A stretch of DNA of 64,000 nucleotides from Cohaesibacter intestini (lineage in GTDB: Bacteria > Pseudomonadota > Alphaproteobacteria > Rhizobiales > Cohaesibacteraceae): assembly GCF_003324485.1 (NCBI RefSeq), contig NZ_QODK01000005.1:124001-188000 (forward strand). The letters are read 5' to 3'. Every line of letters starts with the position of its first letter. Positions within the stretch are counted from its first letter, which is position 1. Positions 1 to 8,271 of this stretch are shown here, one piece after another. The notes under the pieces are model-generated. The model had not been told where the DNA came from and searched no databases. It saw only the letters and a program-made list of their open reading frames with translations. A program made the translations under genes and the position numbers.

Positions 1-866
1 TTGCCGAACATCTCTTTGACCTTGGAGATGCGTTTGGAGAAATTGTAGGAAATGAAGGCTGCAATCGTTGCGCCCTCGCCCGGCAGAATGCCGATCACGG
101 TGCCCGTTCCGGATCCCAGAGCGATGAATTTGCTGATGCCTTTTGGCAATGGCTCTTTCTTGCTGGCCTTTTCCAGGATCGACGTGTCGATCGTTTGCTT
201 GTGCATGCCAGCCAGTTCCAGCATCTGGATCATCGAAAACAGACCGATCAGGGCAGGCATGAAGTCGATACCATCGACCAGCTCAATCATCCCCATCGTG
301 TAGCGAAGGCTACCCGACATATCGTCTGTACCGATAATTGCGATGATCATCCCGATCAATCCGGCGATCAGCGCCTTGATCAACGAGGAATTCTCATCAG
401 CAATCGAAACGATGCCGGCCAAACCCATCAGCGCCAGCAAAAAGGTTTCGGCAGGTCCGAATTTCAGGGCCTGCATGGCAAGGAAGGGGGCGAACAGCAG
501 CAGCACGAACGCGGAAAAGGTCCCGCCGCAGAAGGAGGCCACGACCGAAGTCTTGAGCGCCACGCCAGCCCGGCCTTTGCGGCTCATGCGATAGCCTTCA
601 ATCGCTGTGGCGACCGCCGCAGGTGTACCGGGCGTGTTCAGCAGAATTGCAGGGATCGAACCACCATACATGGCCCCGCAATAAATACCGCCAAGCAACA
701 TCAATCCCGGTGTCGGGTCCATGGTATAGGTAAACGGCACCAGAAGGCCCACAGCCATGGTTGCAGTCAAACCGGGCATCCCACCAATGGCGACACCAGC
801 CACGGTCCCGATGAAGATCGTCAGCAGCGATTCGAACGATAAAACAATAGAGATATATTCAAGCAT
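1..866 (-). CDS. tctA: TctA-type large permease of a TTT transporter (partial, 3' end outside window)
   Basis: This is the large membrane subunit of a tripartite tricarboxylate transporter, which imports small carboxylates with a periplasmic binding protein and ion gradient. The frame stays open from the ATG at 866 to the window edge, giving about 288 residues of an expected ~500. Visible family marks are the early GMPGLTATMAVGLL stretch, the LGGIYCGAMYGGSIPAILLNTPG stretch (broken here for length) and a later GSGTGTVIGILPGEGA segment. A GGGAA ribosome site lies six bases before the start. It follows tctB by 15 bases. The C-terminal half is not in the window. Substrate cannot be read from this subunit. 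Confidence 0.93.
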   Translation of the reverse strand, partial: MLEYISIVLSFESLLTIFIGTVAGVAIGGMPGLTATMAVGLLVPFTYTMDPTPGLMLLGGIYCGAMYGGSIPAILLNTPGTPAAVATAIEGYRMSRKGRAGVALKTSVVASFCGGTFSAFVLLLFAPFLAMQALKFGPAETFLLALMGLAGIVSIADENSSLIKALIAGLIGMIIAIIGTDDMSGSLRYTMGMIELVDGIDFMPALIGLFSMIQMLELAGMHKQTIDTSILEKASKKEPLPKGISKFIALGSGTGTVIGILPGEGATIAAFISYNFSKRISKVKEMFG

Positions 867-881
867 TGCGATTCCCGATTC

Positions 882-1331
882 TTAACTGCCGCCGGTTGGC
901 AAGTTCACGGCCAGAAGCTGGATAAACACCAGATACACGAACAACAGGACCCCCAACGTTGTCAGGCCTATCGTCACGTAGCGCCGATATCCAAGGGCAA
1001 CGGAAATGATCGGTATGAAAATACCCGCAGCGACGAAGAAGCCGACATGCTCGAAGGTGATCGCAAACAGGATCAGTCCGACAATCAGGCTGAGGAAACG
1101 TGGAAAGTGATCCGTCAGAACGAGCCGCTCTTGTCCCTTGTCACGAGAAATACTGAAGCCGAGTTGAACAGTGCAGAGTAGGCCAATGGAAACTGCCAGG
1201 AACTGGACATACTTAGCCGACGTCGACACGGCGATACCGGTGTAGGAAGCTGTGCTGTTAAACAACAGCACAGCACCCACGATCATCAGTATGAGAACTG
1301 ATCGATCTACGAGTTTTCTAGTCATTACCAA
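882..1331 (-). CDS. tctB: TctB-type small permease of a TTT transporter
   Basis: Small membrane subunit that pairs with TctA in the inner membrane. The 149-residue product has about four hydrophobic segments and the short basic N terminus usual for TctB, a poorly conserved family recognised mostly by size and position. Two starts are possible: the ATG at 1331, overlapping tctC by seven bases, or the ATG at 1325, which shares one base with the tctC stop (TAATG). The second arrangement suggests translational coupling. Gene order tctC-tctB-tctA is the classical TTT order. Confidence 0.85.
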   Translation of the reverse strand: MVMTRKLVDRSVLILMIVGAVLLFNSTASYTGIAVSTSAKYVQFLAVSIGLLCTVQLGFSISRDKGQERLVLTDHFPRFLSLIVGLILFAITFEHVGFFVAAGIFIPIISVALGYRRYVTIGLTTLGVLLFVYLVFIQLLAVNLPTGGS

Positions 1332-2272
1332 GGCGCTTTGTCATAGACGCTTTGCGTTTTGGTCTGCAGATCTTTCAGATATGCGTGATAGTCATCGCCA
1401 TTTTGCAGCAGCAAGAAAATGTTGCTCTTCGCAGCTTTGGCTTTGAACGCGTCGCTCTCGGTAACCTCTTGCAGAATGGTGTCGAGCTTGCCCTGAATAG
1501 CAGGATCGATACCGGCAGGTGCCACGAAACCGCGGGTTGCGCGCATCTTGACGTCGTATCCCTGCTCAAGAGCGGTCGCAACTTCTTTAAGATGCGGGTC
1601 ACGCTCTTCGGTCAACAAAGCAATGATGAGCGCATCACCAGCAGCATGCTGTTTGATCATCTGCGACAGGTTCATAAAGGCGGCATCCACATGGCCACCC
1701 AAAACGCCGGCTTTCTGCTCGGTCGAGCCTTTGGTTGGCAGCAGATTGAAGGAAACACCAGCGGCTTCTTCAAACGCTTTGGCAGCAAGAAAATCGTCGG
1801 AGCCGATGCCGTTGACAGCAACGGTCAGGGCTTTTTCCTTGGCCAATTTGGCCAGATCATCCATAGACTTGATTGGGCTACCGTTCGGAACCACGACAAT
1901 AGCCGGATCCTGAGCAACGTTGCCCATCACTTTGAAGCTATCAAGCGTGTATTTTGCCCGTTTGGAAACAATGTGAGCAACCAGCTGTGGCGTGAAGTTC
2001 AGGCCAATGGTGTAGCCGTCCGCTTCGGCACGAGCGATCTGCTCAAAACCCTTTTGGCCACCGGAACCGGGAACATTCTTGATGACGAATTCGAATCCGG
2101 GATTGTTCTTTTCCGCCAGCTCAGCAAACATCCGTGCGGTGCTGTCAGTGGAACCGCCAGCCTTTGAAGGCACGACGATGGAGATTGGTTTGCTTGGATA
2201 ATCATCCGCAATGGCGAGCGACGGCAACCCAAGCGCAATGACTGCGCTTGCCAAAAGTGTTTTTGCTAACAT
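1325..2272 (-). CDS. tctC: TctC-type periplasmic substrate-binding protein of a TTT transporter
   Basis: Extracytoplasmic solute receptor of about 315 residues that captures an organic acid and delivers it to TctA/TctB. The ATG at 2272 was chosen because it has an AGGGAG site just upstream and begins a clear signal peptide (about 22 residues ending ...SLAIA before DDYPSKPI). The mature protein starts with the YPSKPISIVVPSKAGGSTD type segment typical of the Bug/TctC family. Family members bind citrate, tartrate, aromatic acids and others, so the ligand is unknown. The 5' leader is about 200 bases and begins near a sigma-54 promoter at 2485-2500. Confidence 0.93.
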   Translation of the reverse strand: MLAKTLLASAVIALGLPSLAIADDYPSKPISIVVPSKAGGSTDSTARMFAELAEKNNPGFEFVIKNVPGSGGQKGFEQIARAEADGYTIGLNFTPQLVAHIVSKRAKYTLDSFKVMGNVAQDPAIVVVPNGSPIKSMDDLAKLAKEKALTVAVNGIGSDDFLAAKAFEEAAGVSFNLLPTKGSTEQKAGVLGGHVDAAFMNLSQMIKQHAAGDALIIALLTEERDPHLKEVATALEQGYDVKMRATRGFVAPAGIDPAIQGKLDTILQEVTESDAFKAKAAKSNIFLLLQNGDDYHAYLKDLQTKTQSVYDKAPW

Positions 2273-2484
2273 GTGATACTCCCTATTTAGTCTGCAAAAT
2301 TTGCCTTGGTGCCACTGTGAGTTTTTTGCGTCGAATCTGGTTGTTTCGACGCCAAACACCGCCTCCCTCGCAACAGGTTTGCCGGTCTGGGGTGTGGTGG
2401 GTCTGACTTGTCGAGCAGTTGGCGCAGAAAATCCTCCCTCACGCGTTGGGTGCGCAAGCCTCCCAACGTGGCGTCAATAGAGGT

Positions 2485-2500
2485 AGCAAGCGTCGTGCCA
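2485..2500 (-). promoter_or_regulatory. Sigma-54 (-24/-12) promoter reading into tctCBA
   Basis: On the minus strand the bases read TGGCACGACGCTTGCT, which matches the RpoN consensus TGGCACG-N4-TTGCW at every fixed position. Transcription would start near 2473 and run left into tctC (start 2272). The next gene upstream on this strand encodes a sigma-54-dependent activator, which makes the match more meaningful. Confidence 0.85.
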
Positions 2501-2543
2501 AGAACTCAAAAAAGAGTCAAAGCATTGAATTATAGAAATAAAT

Positions 2544-2580
2544 ACATAAGGGACTTGTTGCTGAACTTCGCATCTTATGT
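2544..2580. promoter_or_regulatory. Inverted repeat upstream of the sigma-54 promoter (possible enhancer site)
   Basis: ACATAAG at 2544-2550 is repeated inverted as CTTATGT at 2574-2580, with centres 30 bp (about three helical turns) apart, 45-95 bp upstream of the -24 element. Bound activators of this class usually act from such positions. A second, imperfect dyad (TGTCAAAA near 2578-2585 against TTTTGTCACA near 2616-2626) lies next to it. Function is inferred from position only. Confidence 0.4.
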
Positions 2581-2621
2581 CAAAAACGACCCAAAGCCAA
2601 AAGGGCTATCGGTCAATTTTG

Positions 2622-3971
2622 TCACATGAAGTCTTCGCGATTCAGATCATATTTTTGCATCCGCAGATACAGGGTCTTGCGGGGAAGACCGAGTGCATCG
2701 GCAGTAACGCCAATCTGCCCGTTGTGGCATTCCAGCGCCTTGGCGATGGTTGCCCGCTCGAAACAGGCCATCTGTTCACTCAGCGAACTCGACGCCCCTG
2801 CATCCTCTGCGAATCCTTCACCGGCGATGTCATCCGGCTCATTCAAGCCCAGCACAAACCGCTCGGCCACATTGCGCAGCTCGCGCACATTTCCAGGCCA
2901 TGGACGCTGCATCAACTCTTGCAATGTTGCGGTGTCGATATCAGGAATTGGACGACGATATCGGACCGCCGCCGCATCGACGAAATTGCGGAACAGCAAA
3001 GGCACATCCTCAACCCGCCCCCGCAAAGGCGCCAGCATCACCTGTGCCACTTGCAGCCGGTACTGCAAATCCTCCCGGAACGAGCCTGTGGCAACCGCTT
3101 CACGCAGATCGATTTTGGAAGCGGCAATCACCCGAATGTTGACATTCACGCTTTCATTGCCACCCACGCGCTCCAGGGCTCTTTCCTGCAATATCCGCAA
3201 CAGACGAACCTGCATATTGGCGGGCATGCTCTCGATTTCATCCAGAAAAAGCGTCCCACCCTCAGCAAATTCAATCTTTCCGATGCGACGCTTGCTCGCG
3301 CCGGTAAAAGCGCCCTCCTCGTGGCCGAACAGCTCGCTTTCAATCACGCTTTCCGCCAGAGCACCGCAATTGAGCGCGATGAAAGGGTGTTTTCCGCGCC
3401 GCCCGAAATCATGCAGACAACGCGCCGTGACTTCCTTGCCTGTTCCTGTCTCCCCAAGCAACAGGACATCAACATCCGTATCAGCCAGTGTCATCACCAG
3501 ATTGCGCAGTTTTTCCATGGCAGCGGATTTGCCGATCAGCCGACCTTCCAGCTCTCGGGCTGTTCCAAGCTCCCGGCGCAACCCCCGATTTTCCAGCACC
3601 AGACTGCGCTTCTCCAGCGCTCGATAAATAATGGAGATCAAATAGTCAGGCTCGGCGGATTTTTCCATGAAATCATAAGCGCCGTCGCGAATGGTCTGCA
3701 CAGCAATCGGGATATCGCCATGGGCCGTGAGAATGATGACAGGCAAGTCACTGTCAATCGCCATGATGCGCTTGAGGAATTCATGGCCATCCACGCGCGG
3801 CATCTTCAAGTCGGTGATGACAATGCCCGGCCAGTGTGGCGCAAGATTGCGCAAAGCGTCTTCGGCATGAGAATAGGTTTCAACGTCGAACCCGGCCAGT
3901 TCCAGCGTTTGCGCGACAGAGAGACGAACCTCTTCCTCATCATCGACCAACATGACACGATTGATATTCAT
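2622..3971 (-). CDS. Sigma-54-dependent response regulator, PgtA/DctD-like
   Basis: Transcription activator of 449 residues with three domains: receiver (about 1-120, phospho-acceptor Asp54 in VITDLKMP, Lys104), AAA+ sigma-54 interaction domain (Walker A GETGTGKE at 173-180, GAFTGA loop at 220-225, Walker B LFLDEIE near 241-247), and a C-terminal Fis-type helix-turn-helix (LGLPRKTLYLRMQKYDL). All residues needed for contact with sigma-54 are present. The ATG at 3971 has an AAGGA site. It sits 16 bases after its kinase and faces the sigma-54 promoter of tctC. The likely targets are the tct genes. A DctD label would be equally reasonable from sequence alone. Confidence 0.93.
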   Translation of the reverse strand: MNINRVMLVDDEEEVRLSVAQTLELAGFDVETYSHAEDALRNLAPHWPGIVITDLKMPRVDGHEFLKRIMAIDSDLPVIILTAHGDIPIAVQTIRDGAYDFMEKSAEPDYLISIIYRALEKRSLVLENRGLRRELGTARELEGRLIGKSAAMEKLRNLVMTLADTDVDVLLLGETGTGKEVTARCLHDFGRRGKHPFIALNCGALAESVIESELFGHEEGAFTGASKRRIGKIEFAEGGTLFLDEIESMPANMQVRLLRILQERALERVGGNESVNVNIRVIAASKIDLREAVATGSFREDLQYRLQVAQVMLAPLRGRVEDVPLLFRNFVDAAAVRYRRPIPDIDTATLQELMQRPWPGNVRELRNVAERFVLGLNEPDDIAGEGFAEDAGASSSLSEQMACFERATIAKALECHNGQIGVTADALGLPRKTLYLRMQKYDLNREDFM

Positions 3972-3987
3972 GATGTCCTTCTTGCGA

Positions 3988-5892
3988 TCACGACACACGC
4001 TTCAGTTTTATGTTGATCACGGAGCCCTCACCTATCACGCTTTCAGCCCGCATGCTGCCTCCGAATCCCTTGACAAGATTGTACGAAATCGACAATCCCA
4101 ATCCAAGCCCTTCCCCGACATCCTTGGTAGTGAAGAAGGGATCAAAGATCCGCTTGATGATGGTATCAGGAATTCCGCAGCCTGTATCCCGGATGAACAG
4201 GTCGGCCCATTCCCCGCCATGCTTTGCGGTAATGGTCAGACGGCGCACCGGTGCGTCTTTCATGGCGTCGATCGCATTCGTCACCAGATTGAGAATAACC
4301 TGCTCCAAGCGCACCTGACCCGCGATGACTTGCCGACACGCCTCGTCAATCTGCACCTCGGTTTGGATATCATTTTCGCCCAAACGGCGCGCCAAGAGCG
4401 CCAACACTTCATCGACCACCACAACCATATCGGTGGGGCGCAAGTCATGCTTGGCATTGCGGGAGACGGCTCGCAAGCTCTCGGTGATCCGATTGGCTCT
4501 GGCCACTAGCTTGGTGATCTTTTGCAGATTGTCCTTTGCCTCGGCATCCCGTCCCTTGTCGATCAATAACCCGGTATTGCGGGAATAATGGCGGATCGCG
4601 GACAACGGTTGGTTGATTTCGTGGGAAATGCCAGCCGTCAATTGCCCAAGCGCGGCCATTTTGGCGGCCTGAACGAGTTCCGCCTGCGTTTCGCTCAACG
4701 TATCGCGGAATGTGCGAAGAGAGGTCGCCATATCGCCGATCTCGTCACGGCCCCTGACCGGAACCTCTGCCTTGAGATCTCCATCAGCAATGACACGCAT
4801 GCTGGTATCGAGCGTCCTCAAGCGTCCAACCAACCCATGATCGACATAGAGCCACACCACAGGAACCGCAACGACAACGCCGATAAAGACAGCCAAAGTC
4901 AGCCATGCACGCCCTTTGTTGATCGACAAACGAGAGCGCTCCACAGCCCGCAGAGCGTCGGAAGTTTCGGCGGCGACCTGTTTCGAAATCAATTGATCCA
5001 TATGGCTCAACAAGGTCTGGTTCTTCGCCAGCAGGGCCTGCTCTTTATTGACATCGTCCAATTCGCTGGCGCGCAGTTCAAACAAACTCGACTGCCCCTT
5101 GGCAAATGCCTGAATATCCTGAATGGACTGAAGCAGGGACAATGCCCCCGGCACAGCTTTGATCGTCAGATAGTTCTTGTTGATTTGATCGCTGATCTCT
5201 TGGAAATACAACTCGGTCCCGCGCAGGGTATCCTCATCTGGGATGTTGGCGGCCCGACCGATCAGTTCTGCCATCAGGCTGCCATCGGCATGGATCATGA
5301 ACAAAGCTCTCTCCCGGACCAGTTCCTCCTTGAGATAGGCTTTGTTCTCGCCATCACGGCTCAGCGCCAGACTGATGTTGAAACGTGTATCATCGATCAT
5401 CGGCTCGACTTCATTCAGGAAGTCTGACGAAGCCCAGCGCAGACGCTCGCCCAGTTCGCGTTTCTGGGAGCTGCGAAACAGCCGCCTTGAAACAACCGTG
5501 TTGAGTGTCTGCAGGTTCCCCTGCAACGCATTCACATCGTTTCGAAAGTCCTCGACCACGGCTCCGATGTCGGAATCCTCGGAATTGCTGTCCAGGAGCT
5601 GTCCCATATTGTGCAGTCGCTCGGACAAATCGGTCCAGACCCGCTCGCGATCCACATTATCCTGTGCGGCGGCCAAGGCGGGCGCCAAGCCGATGATCCC
5701 GCCGCCATATTCCGCCAGCTGTGCGGCGAAGGTCACCGCCGACACATTGCGTCCAACCACCTCATCAACGGTGTCGCCAAGCCGGGTAAACAAAACCCAG
5801 GCCATGGCTGAAGAAGCGATCATGGCGAAGGTGACGACTCCGAATGCCGAAAACAATCGCCCACGGATGCCAACGCGCAACTTGTCTCTCAT
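3988..5892 (-). CDS. Membrane sensor histidine kinase, PgtB/DctB-like
   Basis: Two-component sensor of 634 residues. It has a first membrane segment at about 15-36, a long helical periplasmic region (about 37-330), a second membrane segment at about 331-350, a HAMP linker (about 350-403), the H box ISHEINQPLSAIRHYSRN with His424, and an ATPase domain with N, G1 and G2 boxes (LVTNAIDAM, DTGCGIP, GLGLGLSIS). The ATG at 5892 overlaps the stop of the upstream binding-protein gene by four bases, so sensor and binding protein are translationally coupled. In the Salmonella Pgt system such a kinase works with a periplasmic binding protein as signal receptor. The same is inferred here. Confidence 0.9.
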   Translation of the reverse strand: MRDKLRVGIRGRLFSAFGVVTFAMIASSAMAWVLFTRLGDTVDEVVGRNVSAVTFAAQLAEYGGGIIGLAPALAAAQDNVDRERVWTDLSERLHNMGQLLDSNSEDSDIGAVVEDFRNDVNALQGNLQTLNTVVSRRLFRSSQKRELGERLRWASSDFLNEVEPMIDDTRFNISLALSRDGENKAYLKEELVRERALFMIHADGSLMAELIGRAANIPDEDTLRGTELYFQEISDQINKNYLTIKAVPGALSLLQSIQDIQAFAKGQSSLFELRASELDDVNKEQALLAKNQTLLSHMDQLISKQVAAETSDALRAVERSRLSINKGRAWLTLAVFIGVVVAVPVVWLYVDHGLVGRLRTLDTSMRVIADGDLKAEVPVRGRDEIGDMATSLRTFRDTLSETQAELVQAAKMAALGQLTAGISHEINQPLSAIRHYSRNTGLLIDKGRDAEAKDNLQKITKLVARANRITESLRAVSRNAKHDLRPTDMVVVVDEVLALLARRLGENDIQTEVQIDEACRQVIAGQVRLEQVILNLVTNAIDAMKDAPVRRLTITAKHGGEWADLFIRDTGCGIPDTIIKRIFDPFFTTKDVGEGLGLGLSISYNLVKGFGGSMRAESVIGEGSVINIKLKRVS

Positions 5893-7277
5893 GGCTGTTC
5901 GATATCCGCAACTTCGAGTTTGGTCAAAACGTCTCTGGCAATGAACAGGGCCTGATCCTGATGTGCCCGCGCAAATCGGACCCATTCTGCTTCGAGACGG
6001 ACCTGAGCTTCGGGCATTGATATACCCGGTTTGTTGCGGGCGAAATGAGAGACAAACTCAGTATCCACGGCTTGAGCACCGCTTACCGGAACCGCGCTCA
6101 TCAATCGGCGCGCCTCACGAATGCGCGCGACCAGATCCGGCAGGTCCCGTTTTTCAAGCAGTCTTTCGGCCTTATGAACCGCATCCCATGTGCGCCTCAC
6201 CGCTGCCTGCCGGTAGGTGAGCATGACGTCAAACAGGGAATTCACCATGTGATAGCGTTGTTGCGACAGGTTCGTGTCGAACTGGATGCTCTTGCGTGCC
6301 AGTTCATCACTGAATGGATTTGGGTAACCCATCGGGGCCTGAGCATAAACCGATCGGGAAACAGGCAACCGACGGATCGTGGGTTCAAACAGGAGTGTTT
6401 GACCTTCCGTGGACAAGACAAAATCGATAAAGGCCATCGCAGCATCCCGATTGCTCGTGCGGGAAACCAGCCCGATATTTGCTGGCAGGAAAACCGTCCC
6501 CTTTGGGTAGAGAAAGTCCATGGGCGCCCCTTGTGCCTTTGCAGATTGACCCAGAAAGTCGATGGAGATGCCAATGCCAAACCGCCCCGCCCGCACACCA
6601 TCAATGACACCAAAACTGCGCGCCGTGATCGTCGCCAGATTGCCGCCGATTTCCGAGAGCAATCGCCAACCTTTCTCCCATCCCTGACTTTGCAATATGC
6701 TCTCAACGATCAAATGGGTGGTGCCAGACCGTGAAGGCGCAGACATGCCGATATGACGTTTGTAGGTTGGGTTGGTCAAGTCCTCCCACTTGGTTGGTAC
6801 AGGCAGGTTGCGTTTGGTGAGATAATCGTTGTTCCACACGATCCCGTACCCGGAAATTGCGCACCCCCTGTAATATCCGTCGGGATCGTCAAGCGGATAG
6901 GACCCGATGCGCGGCACCGAACTGTCCGTACGCTCGAATGCCTGCAATAAATGACCGGACTTTTTGAGAAATTCAAACGCGTCCGGTGACGAGGCCCAAA
7001 ACACATCAGCAGGCTCTGTCGGACGTTCCTTGATGAAAGAAATGGCCGCCGACGTTTTCTTGCTGCGAATGAAAATTTCCAGTTCCGGATACAATTTTTC
7101 GAACTCTGTGCGAAATCGATCGAAAAGTGCCGGTGGAAATGAGGTGACTATCACCAATCTGTCATCTGTTCTGTCTACGTTCGACTGAGCGCGAGCCTGC
7201 GCCGAAGCAACCAAAAACACAGCAGCTGTTAGGCAAACCATGTACAACCAGGTCTTGATGAGGTTTCGAGAGTCCAT
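5889..7277 (-). CDS. Periplasmic binding protein of a sensor trio, PgtC-like
   Basis: A secreted 462-residue protein related to type 1 (iron/phosphonate-style) solute-binding proteins. The ATG at 7277 is preceded by AAGGA and starts a signal peptide ending near residue 31 (VASAQARA). The mature part begins with DRLVIVTSFPPALFDRF, the usual first strand of this fold. About 100 extra helical residues follow the binding core. No ABC permease or ATPase lies nearby. Instead the next two genes are a kinase and its regulator, so a sensing role is more likely than transport. Salmonella PgtC, with the same neighbours, is the best-known precedent. Confidence 0.85.
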   Translation of the reverse strand: MDSRNLIKTWLYMVCLTAAVFLVASAQARAQSNVDRTDDRLVIVTSFPPALFDRFRTEFEKLYPELEIFIRSKKTSAAISFIKERPTEPADVFWASSPDAFEFLKKSGHLLQAFERTDSSVPRIGSYPLDDPDGYYRGCAISGYGIVWNNDYLTKRNLPVPTKWEDLTNPTYKRHIGMSAPSRSGTTHLIVESILQSQGWEKGWRLLSEIGGNLATITARSFGVIDGVRAGRFGIGISIDFLGQSAKAQGAPMDFLYPKGTVFLPANIGLVSRTSNRDAAMAFIDFVLSTEGQTLLFEPTIRRLPVSRSVYAQAPMGYPNPFSDELARKSIQFDTNLSQQRYHMVNSLFDVMLTYRQAAVRRTWDAVHKAERLLEKRDLPDLVARIREARRLMSAVPVSGAQAVDTEFVSHFARNKPGISMPEAQVRLEAEWVRFARAHQDQALFIARDVLTKLEVADIEQP

Positions 7278-7531
7278 TTTGTTCCTTGAAAGTGTGCTCA
7301 GAACCGAAAAATCGTGCGATACACGTCCAGTCGAGCGCTTTTCCACAGAAAGCTCCGTACTTTCCTCTAGGCAACAACTGGAATGATATAGGTCTTCAAT
7401 CCAGTCATTTCGCCTAGTTTGAATGCTTAGGCATTCACGGATAGACTAGCACACTGACAAAAAATCACTATGCAATTTGCGACATATGCACAAACGAACA
7501 TATTTCCACTTGAGCATTTGCAAAAACAAGC

Positions 7532-7551
7532 ATATGTTACACCCAACATAT
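7532..7551. promoter_or_regulatory. Palindromic operator upstream of the ArsR-type gene
   Basis: ATATGTT (7532-7538) and AACATAT (7545-7551) form a perfect 7-6-7 dyad ending 16 bases before the regulator start. Half-site copies (ACATATGC, AACATATT) occur a further 30-50 bases upstream, between this gene and the divergent pgtC-like gene. This is the layout of an autoregulated ArsR-family operator. Confidence 0.5.
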
Positions 7552-7567
7552 AACGGCGAGCCGCAAT

Positions 7568-7864
7568 ATGTCCAATGTTGATAAAGTTATGTCAGCCCTT
7601 AGCAAGCGCGTGCGCAGGGATGTGATGCGGCTACTTGCCGATGGTGGTGAGCATCGCCTGTTTGAGTTGATGGATAAACTGGATATTCCGCAATCCAACA
7701 TGTCCCGTCATCTCAAGAAACTCAAGCTTGCGGGCCTCGTTCAAGATGAACGGGATGGTCAATCTGTTCGATTCCGCATATCGAGCGCATTGGGCAAAAA
7801 GGAAGTTACCTTCCTGAAAGCGGTCCTCGCCCTGTCAGAAAACCATTCGGGTGGCAAAGAGTAG
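7568..7864 (+). CDS. ArsR-family winged-helix transcription regulator
   Basis: A 98-residue DNA-binding protein with the ArsR fold: VMSALSKRVRRDVMRLLADG (helices 1-2), recognition region IPQSNMSRHLKKLKLAGLV and a wing at about 57-70 (VQDERDGQSVRFRIS). It contains no cysteine and no metal-binding cluster, so it is not a thiol-based metal or sulfide sensor of the usual kind. It is divergent from the sensor trio, with an operator-like dyad between them. It may control itself, the trio, or the downstream phosphate-type transporter. The signal is unknown. Confidence 0.85.
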   Translation: MSNVDKVMSALSKRVRRDVMRLLADGGEHRLFELMDKLDIPQSNMSRHLKKLKLAGLVQDERDGQSVRFRISSALGKKEVTFLKAVLALSENHSGGKE

Positions 7865-7901
7865 TAGCAAGCAATCCGCATTGCGAAACCCGCTCAAAAC
7901 C

Positions 7902-7943
7902 AGCCAATGGTGCCCCGGTCAGGTTCACCATGTGGCTTTTTTT
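7902..7943 (+). terminator. Intrinsic terminator after the ArsR-type gene
   Basis: GCCA/TGGC and TGGTG/CACCA pair into a ten-pair stem (7903-7912 with 7926-7936, one bulge), directly followed by seven T residues. It lies 38 bases after the regulator stop. Confidence 0.7.
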
Positions 7944-8046
7944 GTTTCCATTGCCATTCGGTGACCACTTTCCAGCCGTAACACTTCGGCCAAAGACAAA
8001 ACTGAGGCAAACTCAGTGTCACAACCTGTTCGACTTGTCGCCATTA

Positions 8047-8062
8047 AAACAAGCGCTTGTTT
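8047..8062. promoter_or_regulatory. Perfect 16-bp palindrome, possible TetR-type operator
   Basis: AAACAAGCGCTTGTTT reads the same on both strands. A second dyad, GTAATC-AGTC-GATTAC, occurs at 8114-8129. Both lie in the otherwise empty 8.0-8.27 kb stretch ahead of the Na/Pi transporter gene. Such even palindromes with a GCGC centre are typical TetR-family sites, but no TetR gene is in the window. Confidence 0.45.
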
Positions 8063-8271
8063 GAGCAAATTGTGAAGCAATGTGATTCGCCAAGGGTCAC
8101 ATTCAAATTGATAGTAATCAGTCGATTACAGCTCGGCCCGATATCAGGTTCATCCAAACAGGCGATGGCCCGATTTCCAGTTCTCATGACACAGCCGAAC
8201 CATATTGCGAACTGCAACCAAACAATTGCCGGCCGGTATATCCGTTGCTTGCCGGCAAGAAAGGAATCTTC

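Noticed and set aside
2293-2313. TGGCACC near 2310 (minus strand) as a second sigma-54 promoter
   Set aside because: The GC of the next TTGC is 18 bases from the GG instead of 12, so spacing is wrong.
2577-4016. Long plus-strand open frame (479 codons) opposite the sigma-54 regulator
   Set aside because: It is an exact antisense shadow of a well-supported gene with intact domains; its translation shows no family features and has odd composition.
5889-7277. Reading the PgtC-like gene as part of an iron ABC importer
   Set aside because: No permease or ATPase gene is nearby; the neighbours are a kinase (ATGA-coupled) and a response regulator.
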